A stretch of 64,000 bases of DNA from Amphiura filiformis (Eukaryota; Echinodermata; Ophiuroidea; Amphilepidida; Amphiuridae): positions 868,001-932,000 of the forward strand of contig NW_027305506.1 of the NCBI RefSeq assembly GCF_039555335.1, read 5' to 3'. Both the position numbers and the translations under genes were made by a program. Shown piece after piece: positions 1-10,330 of this stretch (the stretch's first letter is position 1; each line of letters opens with the position of its first letter). The notes beneath the pieces are model-generated. The model ran no database searches. It saw nothing but the letters and a program-made list of their open reading frames with translations, and was not told the origin of the DNA.

Positions 1-375
1 AGCAATTTACGCGTTCCGTATGCAATTTCTGGAACCCGGTAGCATAAAATTATAGCTATTCACGGTTTCCCTAGAGTTTTGGGTTCCGTAGCAATTTACG
101 CGTTCCGTAGCAATTTACGGGTTCCGTAGCAATTTACGGGTTACGTAGCAATTTACGGGTTCCGTAGCAATTTACGGGTTCCGTAGCAATTTACGCGTTC
201 CGTAGCAATTTACGGGTTCCGTAGCAATTTACGGGTTCCGTAGCAATTTACGGGTTCCGTAGCAATTTACGGGTTCCGTAGCAATTTACGGGTTCCGTAG
301 CAATTTAATGTTCCGTAGCAATTTACGGGTTCCGTAGTAATTTACGGGTTCCGTAGTAATATACGGGTTCTGTAC
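1..375. repeat. 19-bp minisatellite array
   Basis: About 16 copies of a 19-bp unit (ccgtagcaatttacgggtt) run from the window edge to about 375. A different sequence of roughly 50 bp interrupts them near 30-82. Copies differ mainly at a c/g position in the acgcg/acggg part, so most are near-identical and probably young. The array may continue to the left of the window. Confidence 0.95.
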
Positions 376-589
376 AGTCACAGTTTATGTTTTGGTGAAA
401 AAAGACCGAATTTTTCCACCCGTCTACATTCGGGCCACTGACCGGGTCTTCAAGAATCGGACTTTCACTTTGGAATAGATTCAATTAAACTTACATTAAT
501 TGCTTTAGCTTAGAGACAAAATCATTGTTAAATTGAAGGTATTGGACACTTTAACTATTATATAACCATGATCTAATGGGATTTTAAGG
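376..589. other. no gene seen
   Basis: AT-rich sequence between two minisatellites. I see no open frame, splice pair or repeat that I can support. Confidence 0.5.
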
Positions 590-692
590 AAGCTAAAAAC
601 TTAACTTTCAGTAAGCTTAAAAACTTAACTTTCAGTAAGCTTACAAACTTAACTTTCAGTAAGCTTAAAAACTTAACTTTCAGTAAGCTTAA
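590..692. repeat. 24-bp minisatellite, four copies
   Basis: Four head-to-tail copies of a 24-bp unit containing aaacttaactttcagtaag differ by one or two bases each. The HindIII word aagctt recurs in every unit. Confidence 0.93.
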
Positions 693-1245
693 AGCGTAAT
701 AATTATGTATTACGTGTCCATATCTTCAACGTACTCATCAGTAACGGTGGGCATTCGCTGTGTAGGCGTCTGACACGCCACAAACGTATATACGAGACTA
801 ATAGTTTACCCCCTCAGTTTTCGTTGTTTTCGATAAAAGTAGACGTTAAAAACGGCCGTGGGATCAACCTAGGTAAAAAACAAACAAGCAACAACAAAAT
901 TTCCCAGTTTTCTCGTTGTACTAAGTCATCGGGCAACACAGTATATTGGCTTCACCGTCATTTGCATACAACTGAAGTTATTAACCAATTATCCAGTTTT
1001 GGGAAGAAGCTGGAAGAGAAGGAATCGAAGTAGGAACCTTAGGCCTATACCAGCTATTAATAATAGCACAACTGGGGTTCGATCCCGAGACCTCAACAGA
1101 GTCACGGAAATGAGTGAAGTAGTAACTCGACTACGGTGTTCATCGCCCAAGTGACATTGAAATGTATTTTAAAATCAAACAGCATGACAGGTTCCTCTAA
1201 AAGATTCTGTATATTCGATCTTTTGGTTTGTTCCCTTAAACATAC
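693..1245. other. no supported gene; weak tRNA-like B-box
   Basis: A 69-codon open frame at 824-1033 has no recognisable similarity and no splice context. The word ggttcgatccc at about 1077-1087 fits an RNA polymerase III B-box, but no matching A-box or clover-leaf is visible, so I do not call a SINE here. Confidence 0.3.
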
Positions 1246-1480
1246 ATGATGATGATGATGATGATAAATGGAATTGGACGAAATGGGAATTGGACCAATG
1301 GGAGTTGGACGAAATGGGAATTGGACCAAATGGGGCAAAAGGGAATTGGACCAAATGAGATCGGACTAAACAGAATTGACCAAGTAGGCCTAGTATTGGA
1401 CTAAGTTCCTATTGGACCATATGGGATTGGATCAAGTGGTATTGGACCAAGTATAATAATATTGGACCAAATGGGATTTA
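1246..1480. repeat. GAT microsatellite followed by a ~15-bp minisatellite
   Basis: A short (GAT)n run at about 1246-1262 leads into roughly 14 degenerate copies of a 15-16-bp unit (gggaattggaccaaat), ending near 1480. Copies decay toward the right end, as expected for an old minisatellite edge. A 78-codon minus-strand frame across it is a translation of the repeat. Confidence 0.9.
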
Positions 1481-1514
1481 TGGTTGAAAAAATAAGAAAG
1501 TATAATTTGATAAT

Positions 1515-2357
1515 GGCGGTGTTCATAAATACTTTGGTGGGGGGGGGTTGGAAAAGTTGGAACCTCGGACGTCAAAAAATTTGATCCCCCTAAAAAGGGT
1601 GGATTTTTTTATCTCCTTTTTATGGTCTACATCTTTTTGGACCCCCCCCCCTTCATGTCCTAAAAAGAAACCAAAATATACATCATTAACAGTGGCATAG
1701 ATTTCTTTTTGACATTGGGGTTGGAGAAAAGTCCAGTGAATCCAGCACTTTTTTGCCTACAAAATAAGTTTATGGCACAAAATGTGCGCAAAGCGCGCAA
1801 AAAATTGCCATATTGAATGAAGCTAAACTGGTGAAATATAGTACTAGGGCCTAAATGGAATTAATTTGCGCGAAGCGCAAACAAATGGGCACTTTTTATT
1901 TTAAAATGATCAAATATGGGGTTAATTTTGGTTAGAAACCCATACAGGCGTCAGCATTGGGGGATGATTGTATGGACCATCCCCCTATCAAAATATTGGG
2001 GGGGGGGTTATCCCCGGGATCTACCCCTATGGGCATTAACTCATTATCTGAAAATTACCGTTTGGAGTTATTACTCATTGGAGTCATAGTATTAGTGTTA
2101 CACCCAAATTGTAAAGTGCGCACATTTTGTTGATTTGTAGCTTGAGATTACAAAATCGAATACTTAACATTCATGCGCGCGGACCGCGCAAAAATTTTGG
2201 AATGTACATGCCTTCTTCTCGTACATTTTACCCACAGAATTTTACCCTCAAATTTTTGATCCCCCTATTAAGGACTGAAGTTTTTGGATCCCCTTTTAGG
2301 ACCCAACATTTTTTGATCCCCCAATATTCCCCCACCAAAGTATTTATGAACACTCCC
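1515..2357. mobile_element. MITE family A, copy 1, interrupted by a second element
   Basis: The ends are inverted repeats: gtgttcataaatactttggt at the left and its complement at about 2334-2354. Just inside both ends lie G- or C-rich tracts and the words gatccccc or its complement. A second, uninterrupted copy lies at 44902-45317, in reverse orientation relative to this one, and shares the interior (for example cacccaaattgtaaagtg). The extra length here comes from the element nested at 1691-2033. No transposase is present, so it is non-autonomous. The other copy is flanked by TTA on both sides, which suggests a PIF/Harbinger-type element; no clean duplication flanks this copy. Confidence 0.85.
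1691..2033. mobile_element. MITE family B inserted in family A, 7-bp target duplication
   Basis: A 343-bp insert begins agtggcatagatttc and ends ctacccctatggg. CATTAAC is duplicated on both sides (1684-1690 and 2034-2040). The uninterrupted family A copy has a single attaactcatta at the matching place, which confirms the insertion boundaries. A second copy of this element lies at 42686-43016. The termini are only weakly inverted (GGCATAGAT against CCATAGGGGTAGAT). No coding capacity is visible. Confidence 0.85.
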
Positions 2358-2652
2358 ATAGATAATATTGTATTGGATTCATTGTACCATGGAAATAGTA
2401 GATACTACTATTTCCATGCTTGTATCAACTGTCTGGTTGCAAAGTTATGATAAAACTGGAGAATGGTGGCCATGGACATTGGACACCATCTTGGATTTTC
2501 GAGAGAGCACAAAGGGAATCTTCGGGGACTTTTAGTATGTTATTCTGCACATATTTCTGGACCTATCCTGAAAAATTTCGCTTGTTATGAGCTATTTCCA
2601 GGTTAGGCTTATAGCTATCACATTGTCATTATATAATAATGACAACAACCAA

Positions 2653-2680
2653 AACAACAACAACAACAACAACAACACTG

Positions 2681-2711
<31 letters not shown>

Positions 2712-2754
2712 CAATTATACCAACATCTACAAACAATAATAATAATAATAATAA
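2653..2754. repeat. AAC and AAT microsatellites
   Basis: (AAC)n at about 2653-2678 is followed by interrupted (AAT)n to about 2754. The AAT run abuts the 3' end of a minus-strand LINE copy and may be that element's microsatellite tail. Confidence 0.9.
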
Positions 2755-3838
2755 AAGACATTTATTGAAAGCGCACTAATGCATGCAAAAGCGGCCTCTA
2801 GGCGCTATAAAACAGAGGTTTTTAAAACAACAGCAAAATTCAAATTACAAATAAATTCTATAACAATATAATACAAAAGTAATAAACTACAATAGATAAA
2901 ATCGTACAACATGCTACACATAACCAAGGCAGTAAAAACATCAGAATATTGCTTAAAAAGTTATACCATAAAAATATTTCTAAAACTATACATTTGCATT
3001 CAAAAACATACATATAAGGCAAGCATATATCTTATTGTAATAACAATTAAAATACACTACTGGAAAAAATTATGCGTGGAAACGTTCACGTTTTCCTGAC
3101 CCATGCAAAAACTCATCCGGGGACGAGCAAAAACAAAAACCAGTGGGCGATGCATGCATCAGAAAAAAGCAAAACGTAAAAACATTAATCAAATACAATG
3201 CACCAAACCTTAACTGGTCCCCCGCACGGGTGCCCGCGACAAGCCAAAAAATTGTTTCTGAGTAGAAACAAGGGACAACAAACCAATGGCAAGGAGCAGA
3301 CCCCATGAACAAGGGAACAGAAGCATAATACAAACAAAGCAATACTGATAACTTGAACAGAAACAATTGAGACACAATCCAAAAGCTGCATAACACGCGA
3401 TCTTCATGCAGAGCAAGAAACAATTACATAAAATATTGCTCAAACAAATATGTTTTTAGAACAGATTTAAATTGTCCAATGGTATTCTGATGCCTGATAC
3501 TCGTAGGAAGCTCATTCCACAATGCAGGAGCGTACGCGGCAAAAGCTCTTGTGCCATAAGTGAGAGTCCGCGGCATTCGAGATGGTTGCTTCAGAAGGTT
3601 TTGAGATGCTGAGCGAAGAGCACGCGCGGGCTCGTACCGATTGATCAGTTCCTTCAAGTATGATGGGGCAAGATCGTGGAGACACTGAAAAGTCAGAAGT
3701 AAGACCTTGTACTGAACACGTTTACAAACTGGCAGCCAGTGTAGTTTAAGAAGAACTGGGGTGATGTGCTGGCACCGCTTAGTACGCGAAACAAGTCTGG
3801 CAGCTGCATTCTGGAGTCTTTGAAGGCGATGCAATTGT
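2755..3838 (-). mobile_element. 5'-truncated non-LTR retrotransposon (LINE), minus strand
   Basis: The coding remnant at 3424-3834 is followed (reading minus) by about 670 bp of 3' untranslated sequence. That sequence holds the words gcgctataaa and gcgctttcaataaa close to the end, and an ATT-repeat tail at the low-coordinate end. The second LINE copy at 23860-24395 has the same architecture: a coding tail, then AAGCGCTTTGT and GGCGCTATATAAATTCC, then a simple tail. Truncation at about 3838 leaves only the end of ORF2, as is usual for incomplete reverse transcription. A CR1/L2-like family is inferred from the coding tail; I cannot name the exact clade. Confidence 0.8.
3424..3834 (-). pseudogene. 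C-terminal end of a LINE reverse transcriptase ORF2
   Basis: The remnant of about 136 codons has no internal stop and ends at its natural stop codon. It reads LQRLQNAAARLV, then HITPVLLKLHWLPV, YKVLLLTFQCLHDLAPSYL and later YGTRAFAAYAPALWNELP, finishing FKSVLKTYLFEQYF. This is the familiar C-terminal tail found after the reverse transcriptase domain in CR1/L2-like LINE ORF2 proteins. The catalytic YxDD-bearing part and the endonuclease are absent, so it cannot encode a working enzyme. The listed start is only where the frame opens at the truncation point. A host gene captured from a LINE is very unlikely given the LINE-type 3' tail. Confidence 0.85.
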
Positions 3839-3856
3839 TTCGTGGGTAAACAACAG

Positions 3857-3898
3857 CAATAGCAACAATAATAATAATCTTAAATAATAATAATCTTA

Positions 3899-3931
<33 letters not shown>

Positions 3932-3932
3932 T

Positions 3933-3973
<41 letters not shown>

Positions 3974-3981
3974 CCAAAAAA

Positions 3982-4013
<32 letters not shown>

Positions 4014-4037
4014 AATAATACTATACTACTACTACTA

Positions 4038-4104
<67 letters not shown>

Positions 4105-4135
4105 ATAATAATAATAATAATAATATTTATAATGA
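3857..4135. repeat. compound microsatellite (AAT, AAAT, ACT)
   Basis: (AAT)n about 3865-3972, (AAAT)n about 3975-4010, (ACT)n about 4021-4104, then (AAT)n again to about 4128. It abuts the 5' truncation point of the LINE copy. Confidence 0.97.
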
Positions 4136-5189
4136 TCCAAATAAACAAATAAATAAATGTTAAGGGAAACAAATAACACTAACCCAATATTCAACAAAAC
4201 ATTTAATAATGTGATTTGTTCCAAATCAAGCAAACATTGCCATAGCAGTCACGTCCAATACCCCTGCGAAGAGATGACACCGTCAAACTGTCTGAAACTG
4301 CCGTCAAAAAAATTGTTACTGCGCCCTCATTCTTAAATCGTCTGCTGCGCTCAGTGTGCGCTGCGTTTTAATTTTTGCATTTTCATGTTTTCACGAAAAT
4401 TCGCGATGATGACATGACAACAACAAGCCGTTGCCGCTGCTGAGCCAAGGCTGCAGCTAAATTTCAACCGGCCTAGCACCATAGGCCTACAAATTTAATT
4501 ATGGTAACGACGTTTGTTCAGTCTTCAGTAGTTATACTTCTTTTACAGTCTGGTAGACTAAATTAGAACTAGACTTGTAATGTGTTTTGGTGTACAGGTA
4601 GGGTAAAAAATCCAAATCAGGCATGCAGGTAGGGTAGCTAGAAAATAAAGATTATCTAACTTCAAAGTCAAACATTTTGAAGTAGGCCTAATCCTGCTCA
4701 ATTGCATTCTCTAAAAATATATATAAAAACTAACTTAGACCTAAACTAGGGCTAGCATAGCACTACTCGTCATACTCATGTGCTCTCAGTCACTTTTTTG
4801 TAAAGTATGACTATGACATGATGATGATGACTCGTGCTAGGCTAGGGCTAGGCCGGCATGTTTCTAAATTATTATTGATTTCATTTCAATAATTTTCTAT
4901 TCCCTGTTGAGTATTGCTGATGACTGAGCGCATGCAATTGAGTAGACCTAGGGCTAGGCTCCCTTGCTTGGACTCCTTTGCTAACCTACAAGTAGCCTAG
5001 CCCTAGCCCTTTGCCTTTTCATACCAACACATAACATGACATGTGACCAAGCAATCGTACAGAGCACAGCGTTTTGTGATGTAACTTCCGTTGCTTAATA
5101 TCGGGGAAGCATCAAATGCAGGTAGTATTTGTTTAGTCGTGACTAGGGCCCGTCCCTCGGAAAAATTTATGTCTATAGTTTGTTCCGGT
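4136..5189. other. no gene seen
   Basis: Single-copy-looking AT-rich sequence holds several TAGGCCTA-like words (for example cctaggctaggc) and no open frame above about 60 codons. I see no splice pair or repeat structure that I can support. Confidence 0.5.
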
Positions 5190-5630
5190 TATAATTGGTG
5201 AAACAAAAAAAAATGTACGCATTTGTGCGCAGTACTTACACTAAAGTTTGTTTCGCTTATAATTGGCGAAAAAAGCGAAACAAACTTAATTAGGGGTTCA
5301 TTCATATATTTTCATGACTAAATGGTTGTTTATGCCCGAGGGGCCGCTTGCGGCCCGAGGGCATAAACAACCGAATAGACATGAAAATATATGAATGAAC
5401 CCCGTTCATACATACCAGAACATTTTGTGATTCCTATTTCATCAAAATAATAACAAAAAATTACAAGTAACATTATTAAAAAACACGATTTTCCTTCATT
5501 TTCCGTACCTGGTGATCGCACATCCGGGATACCGGGCATAAACGCTATTTATGCCCGGCTCTCGACCAATCACGCGCGCTGTTACATAGCGTGTATGTAT
5601 GAATGGGTAATTTTTTGTTTCACCAATTAT
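5190..5630. mobile_element. inverted-repeat element with a central palindrome
   Basis: The ends ataattggtgaaacaaaaa (about 5190) and its complement (about 5612-5630) are inverted. Between them lies a near-perfect palindrome at 5293-5403. A second inverted pair (gttcatacata after the palindrome, tatgtatgaat near 5595) suggests either nesting or a complex fold-back element. No coding region or target duplication was found. Confidence 0.55.
5293..5403. repeat. 111-bp near-perfect palindrome
   Basis: Arms of about 53 bp begin ggggttcattcatatatttt and end in its complement, around a short centre near cttg. Mismatches are few, so single strands could form a long hairpin. G/C-rich words (gaggggccg, cggcccgag) sit at the tip. 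Confidence 0.92.
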
Positions 5631-5685
5631 GGATTGAATAGAATGGTGTGCACGCAGTAATGGGCATAGGCTCAGCACTTACGCA

Positions 5686-5940
5686 AGTTGCGCATCACGT
5701 AATGTGTGACTGGTGCCACTTAAAATGTGAATTTACGCGAGTGTGAGTTGGGACTTTATTGACACGCGCAGTAACAAAAACTGAATCATTTTCACCACAT
5801 TATTATAAGCCGAACAAACTTTAGTTGCGCATTGCATTATGTGTGATTGGCGCGCACTCAAATGTGAATTTACACTTACGCTCGCAGTAACCAAAACTGA
5901 TTTATTTATTTTTTCATTTATATGCTGCTCAAACTACAGT
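5686..5940. repeat. tandem duplication, unit ~137 bp
   Basis: Two diverged direct copies begin ttgcgcatcacgtaatgtgt (about 5688) and ttgcgcattgcattatgtgt (about 5825). Both continue with caaatgtgaattta-like and cgcagtaac words, ending in aaactga. The function is unknown; the second copy looks truncated. Confidence 0.75.
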
Positions 5941-6105
5941 GTAGTGTACCGTTCTCTAGACCACAGCATTAAAATCAGAGAACCATGACTTCCTATTATA
6001 GCGCCACGTACAATAGCACGGCCACGGTCTATTGGTGGAAATTTTGCTCATTGCTGACGGTGCGCAGAAATGAGCGAAAAAAATTCTGCGTAATAATTGC
6101 ACCAT

Positions 6106-6143
6106 AAAAAATTATCAAATTCGTCCACGAATTTGATAATTTT
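6106..6143. repeat. perfect 18-bp-arm hairpin
   Basis: aaaaattatcaaattcgt and its exact complement are separated by cc. The hairpin is AT-rich and lies about 500 bp upstream of the NLR exon acceptor. It has no terminator-like role that I can support in a eukaryote. Confidence 0.9.
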
Positions 6144-6670
6144 TCTATAGTATATAATGCATTGCTTCGCTCCTTGGATGCATCGCGACATGAGAGTGTC
6201 TAGTATCACGCCCAAGCACCGATTAATTTTGACAAAACACAAGTACCCTCAATTTTTGCCGCATGCATGTATCAAGATGGCGGTTGAGTCTTGGTTCACT
6301 GGTTTTAATTCTAATATCTACGCTTGCCTAGGCCTAGTCCATTTGCCTTCCTTGAGAGAGTGACGTCAGTGCATGTTGTATTAAATTGCGTGAGTTAACT
6401 CAAAGCACTGGCTTGTTTACACGAGCGATACGGCAGCTGTACATGAGCGCTCTTGGGAAAGCCAAAATGGCCTATACTTAGGTTTAGGCTAGGCCTAGCA
6501 TGACACCTTGCCCTCTTCAGAGCTGGGTCTAAGTTGGCCAAGGCCTAATGCCTGGTCTTAGTGCTTAAATGCCTGATACTTGATATATGATGCTGAAGTC
6601 TATAAAAAAATGTATATGATTATTATCGTATTAGTAATGATGTCTTTTTCTCTGTTTGTATCTTTTACAG

Positions 6671-8580
6671 GGAAAAATCATTGAACACCTTGGGAAACTA
6701 GCAGCAGAAAGTCTTACCCCCTACGATACAAAGATAGTGTTTTCTGAAGCTGAAATCAAGAATGCGTGCGATAACCCAAAAGCTGGTGAAAAACTCCTGG
6801 TTCAAGCTTGTGGTATGGGTATTCTGTGCAAAAAAGGTTCAGATCTACAATTTTTCCACAAATCAGGCCAAGAATTCTGTGCAGGAGTTTATCTTGCGAA
6901 ACATAATGAGGATAAACTACCTGCATATCTTGATGAGATAGAGTCAGTCCAACATGCGTTGAATCTTGGTATGGTCCTGAAATTTGCAACAAGCAACAAA
7001 CATGCTGCAAAATTAGTTGTGGAAAAATTGGTAGACATATTTAAAAACAGCGAAGAGCCAAAATGCCAAGAGTACTACGAGGAAAAAGAGGTAGACCCAG
7101 GCCTAGATTTAGATTCAGATTCAGATTCAGACATGTCAGATTCCCAAGACAAGGTGATGCATCCAGTTCTCAAATACGATGAATCCCGACTAGTTCAACA
7201 ATTCATTGAACTAATTTTAGAGTGCAATTACGAGGGGCAAATAGGCGATGAAATGCGTGACAGTTTGAAAACTGTCTTTTCAAATGGCCAAGTCCTGTTC
7301 ACAGGACTTGTGCAAAAACTTGTTTCGTCGCTTTCTTACTACATGAGCCATTGTGGAGAGGATGTAAAACAAATACATCTTCACCCAATTCCCCATGTAA
7401 AAGAGAAAATGGACGAGATCGAGAAAGGAGCGATGAGGCAAGTTTTTGCTGACACTGTGAAAGCCATGGAGAAACGTGATATCAGTGATTTGAAAAGGCA
7501 GTGTGACAGATATGTCACGGCAAATAAAGGCACGGTAGGCAGGGAAATTAGCGATATGCATTGGTCTGCCATGTGTGATGATCACGACCGTGCGGCAAGG
7601 CTAGCGGCATACATTACATGTTTGGAAATGACCGAAAGCCTACCCTCATCAAATGAAATAGATTTCACTCCTATAATTAACAGTCTTGGGTTCTGTCCAA
7701 ACCTAAGACTGAACTGCCAAGAAGGTTATTTTGGCCTCGCGAATAATTGGAAGTATTTGTTACAACAAATAGTAAATGATTCAATCAATCCCCGCACCCT
7801 CGCAGTAATCTCAGAACTGGATGCATCACGCTTGACTGACCGGGATGTCTGTAGTAATGCCTCCGATGTAACGCGTGTCATCAAATCAATCCCAAAGATG
7901 ATAAATGTACACAAACTTGTCATCAGCTGGAATGAGTTTGAACCAGGAGACTCATCAGTATTAGCAAATAGCCTCACTCAATGCACGCAATTACAAGAAT
8001 TCAATATGAGTCGCATGTTCGGTGCTACATCCTCAGACATGAATACGATATTCACAGGCTTTGCATTTCTTGTTTCATTACGTAAGCTTGATATATCAGG
8101 CAACCCATTACCATCAACATTGGCAAACGTCCTGACTCAATGCACGCAATTACAAGAATTCAATATGAGTTACATGTTCGGTGCTACATGCTCAGACATG
8201 AATACGATATTCACAGGCTTTACATTTCTTGTTTCATTACGTAAGCTTAATATATCATTCAACCCATTACCAAACGTAGACAGCGTGAAATGTCTACGTA
8301 AATGTCAAGCATTGGAACGGATAGACTTGGTGGACATGAAAGGCGAGGAGGATGAGATGGCTGCATTAATTACTACAGCTGGTGAATTACCTCAACTCAC
8401 AACACTGGATCTCTCCATTAATCGTGTAATTAATGACAGCAAGTGTTTCTCAGCCATTATTAGCATTTTACCTCATCTCAGGAATCTCAGTATTTTGGAT
8501 CTAGGTAACATCAAGTTTACAAAGGAACACCTGGAGACTCTGATATCAACATCAAGAAATAAATCCATGCAGAAATTAAC
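6671..8580 (+). CDS. NLR (NOD-like receptor) exon: end of NACHT region plus leucine-rich repeats, partial gene
   Basis: This is one internal coding exon of a cytosolic pattern-recognition receptor of the NACHT-LRR class. The acceptor is a pyrimidine-rich tract ending tcttttacag at 6670, and the frame opens in phase 0. The donor GTGAGT starts at 8581 and leaves two bases over. Residues 1-77 match the helical region after the NACHT ATPase (IIEHLGKLAAESL, KIVFSEAEI, FFHKSGQEFCAGVYLAK). Near residues 141-160 is an acidic DSDSDSD linker. Residues about 405-636 are leucine-rich repeats (LRKLDISGNPLP, LPQLTTLDLSINRV, LRNLSILDLGNIKF). The 636 codons are uninterrupted, so the exon looks functional. 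No Walker A or B motif is present, and no NACHT exon lies in the 6.6 kb upstream, so either that intron is long or this is a gene fragment. The exact receptor cannot be named from this part; deuterostome NLRs form large lineage-specific families. Confidence 0.87.
7952..8269 (+). repeat. 159-bp in-frame tandem duplication inside the LRR exon
   Basis: Copy 1 (7952-8110) and copy 2 (8111-8269) are exactly 159 bp (53 codons) apart. Over the best 138 bp I count about seven differences. Each copy encodes QCTQLQEFNMS, then MNTIFTGF, FLVSLRKL and NPLP, which is two leucine-rich repeats. Several of the differences change residues (R/Y, S/C, A/T, D/N, G/F). Because the period is a multiple of three, the reading frame is kept. 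Confidence 0.95.
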
Positions 8581-8632
8581 GTGAGTAGAAACCTAACGTT
8601 TAAGCTTACTCAAAATAATGACATAAAAGTCG

Positions 8633-10090
8633 TCTCAATAAACCTCTTTTTTAGCAATCTTAGCAATGTTCTACATGAAGGTAAGTTATGTAGTGGTTAG
8701 TAGACAGTATGAATGAAAGGATAAGGGGTTGTTTTTGTTGTTTTGGTGTTTATTTTGTTGTTTATTTGTTTGTTTTTGTCTTTACGTCTGTTCGTGATTT
8801 TTTTTTTTTCGCGGCGCATTGGCATTGACCGGTGTGCGCGTTTTACATGAAATAAAATATTTCGCGAAATAATTGGTCTGAATAAACCTCTTTTTTAACA
8901 ATTTTCAAAATATTTTACATCAAGGAAATTTATGTAACTCTTTTGTAGAGTGTCTGAATGAAAGTATAGGGGTTTGTTTTTGTTGTTTTGGTGTTTATTT
9001 TGTTGTTTATTTGTTTGTTTTTGTCTTTACGTCTGTTCGTGTTTTTTTTTTTTTTTTGGTTTTTTTTGCAGCACATACATGTAATGATGTATGCAGCATT
9101 GCCCGGCATACGCGTTTTTCATGAAATTACTAATTTCGTGAAATAATTGGTCTGAATAAACCTCTTTTTTAACAATCTTAGAAATATTTTATATCAAGGA
9201 AATTTATATAATCCTTTTCTAGAGTGTCTGAATGAAAGAATAAGGGTTTTTTTTTTTTTGGCTGTTTATTTTGTTGTTTTTTTGTTTGTTTTTGTGTTTT
9301 ATGTCTGTTCGTGTTTTTTTTTGTTTTTTTTCGTGGCGCACATAGCGGCGTTGACAGGCCCCGTGGCGGCGGCGCAAGGCGTTTGTGAAATACAGGGTCT
9401 CATGAAATAAAATATTTTGCAAATTTATTGCTCTGAATAAACCTCTTTTTTAACAATTTTCAAAATATTTTACATCAAGGAAATTTATGTAACACTTTTG
9501 TAGAGTGTCTGAATGAAAGTATAGGGGTTTGTTTTTGTTGTTTGGGTGTTTATTTTGATGTTTATTTGTTTGTTTTTGTCTTGACGTCTGTTCGTGTTTT
9601 GTTTTTTTGTTTTTTGGGTTTTTTTTACTAGGCGGGGCATGCGTACCGTACGGGTTTTCATGAAATACAAAAATTTTGCGAAATAATTGGTCTGAATAAA
9701 CCACTTTCTTAGCAATTTTAGGAATATTTTACATGAAGATTATTTATGTTATTCTTTTCTAGAGAGTCTGAATGAAAGAATAGGGGGTTGTTTTTATTGT
9801 CTGGATGTTTATTTTGTTGTTTATTTGTTTGTTTTTGTCATGTTTGTTTGTCACTTTTTGTGTGGGTTTTCGTACGTGTTTTTTTTTAATTTTGTGAAAA
9901 AGTTGGTCCAAATTAACTCAATTTTTAGCAATATTTTACAAAAACATAAAATTTTTTAACAAGTTTGCAGAATGTCTAATTAATTAATAAAATTTGATTT
10001 TAATTGTTTGAATATTTTATTTGTTGTTAATTTGTTTGTTTTTGTCTCTGTTGGTTTGCTATTCCTTTGCTTTTGTCTTTCATGTTGGAT
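8633..10090 (+). repeat. six-copy tandem repeat, unit ~215-281 bp
   Basis: Units begin with tctgaataaacctctttttt at about 8633, 8876, 9151, 9432, 9691 and (degenerate) 9906. Each continues with a caa-tt-aatatttta-catcaagg core, a tgtctgaatgaaag box, and long T-rich stretches containing tttgttgtttatttgtttgt. The sixth copy is the most decayed. The array starts only about 50 bp after the NLR exon, so it lies inside the following intron or just past the gene. T-rich frames on the minus strand are artefacts of the repeat. Confidence 0.92.
8655..8680 (+). other. possible 26-nt micro-exon continuing the NLR frame
   Basis: In the first unit of the tandem repeat, a tract cctcttttttag ends at 8654 and a strong donor gtaagt starts at 8681. 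Joining the NLR exon to these 26 nt (intron 74 bp) keeps the frame open and reads KLTNLSNVLHE, compatible with a leucine-rich repeat. Only this unit has both signals; units two to four have lost the AG and the GT, and unit five keeps AG only. The intron is very short and the exon tiny, so this may be chance. If it is not used, translation past 8580 meets a stop at 8582. Confidence 0.3.
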
Positions 10091-10330
10091 TTTTCATAGG
10101 CCTAGGTAGGCCTGGCTAGGGGCCATCATGGTTTTAATCCTCTGAAAATTTCACTCAGGTTATCAGAATTTTAAGCTTCAATATATCAATATTTGAGTAT
10201 TTGACAAATTGACAACATATTCAGTTTTTATCATATTTATTTTCCTGTCCATTTTATATTTTGGCCTTGTCTGTCTTGTTGTTTGGCATTTTTATTTCAT
10301 ATGTTTACGACTATAAAATAAATAGGCCTA
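10091..10330. other. no gene seen
   Basis: AT-rich sequence between the tandem repeat and a transposon. No supported feature. Confidence 0.5.

Noticed and set aside
1077-1087. tRNA B-box near a possible tRNA gene
   Set aside because: No A-box and no clover-leaf could be built around it on either strand.
3070-3443. Overlapping 117-, 77- and 68-codon minus-strand frames
   Set aside because: They fall in the 3' untranslated part of a LINE copy, overlap one another in different frames, and show no conserved motif.
6274-6363. Short frame MAVESWFTGF after a YY1-like aagatggcgg word as a first exon of the NLR gene
   Set aside because: The frame ends in a stop with no donor, and NLR proteins would need the NACHT part before the exon at 6671.
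7280-7585. 101-codon minus-strand frame
   Set aside because: It is the shadow of the NLR exon on the opposite strand.
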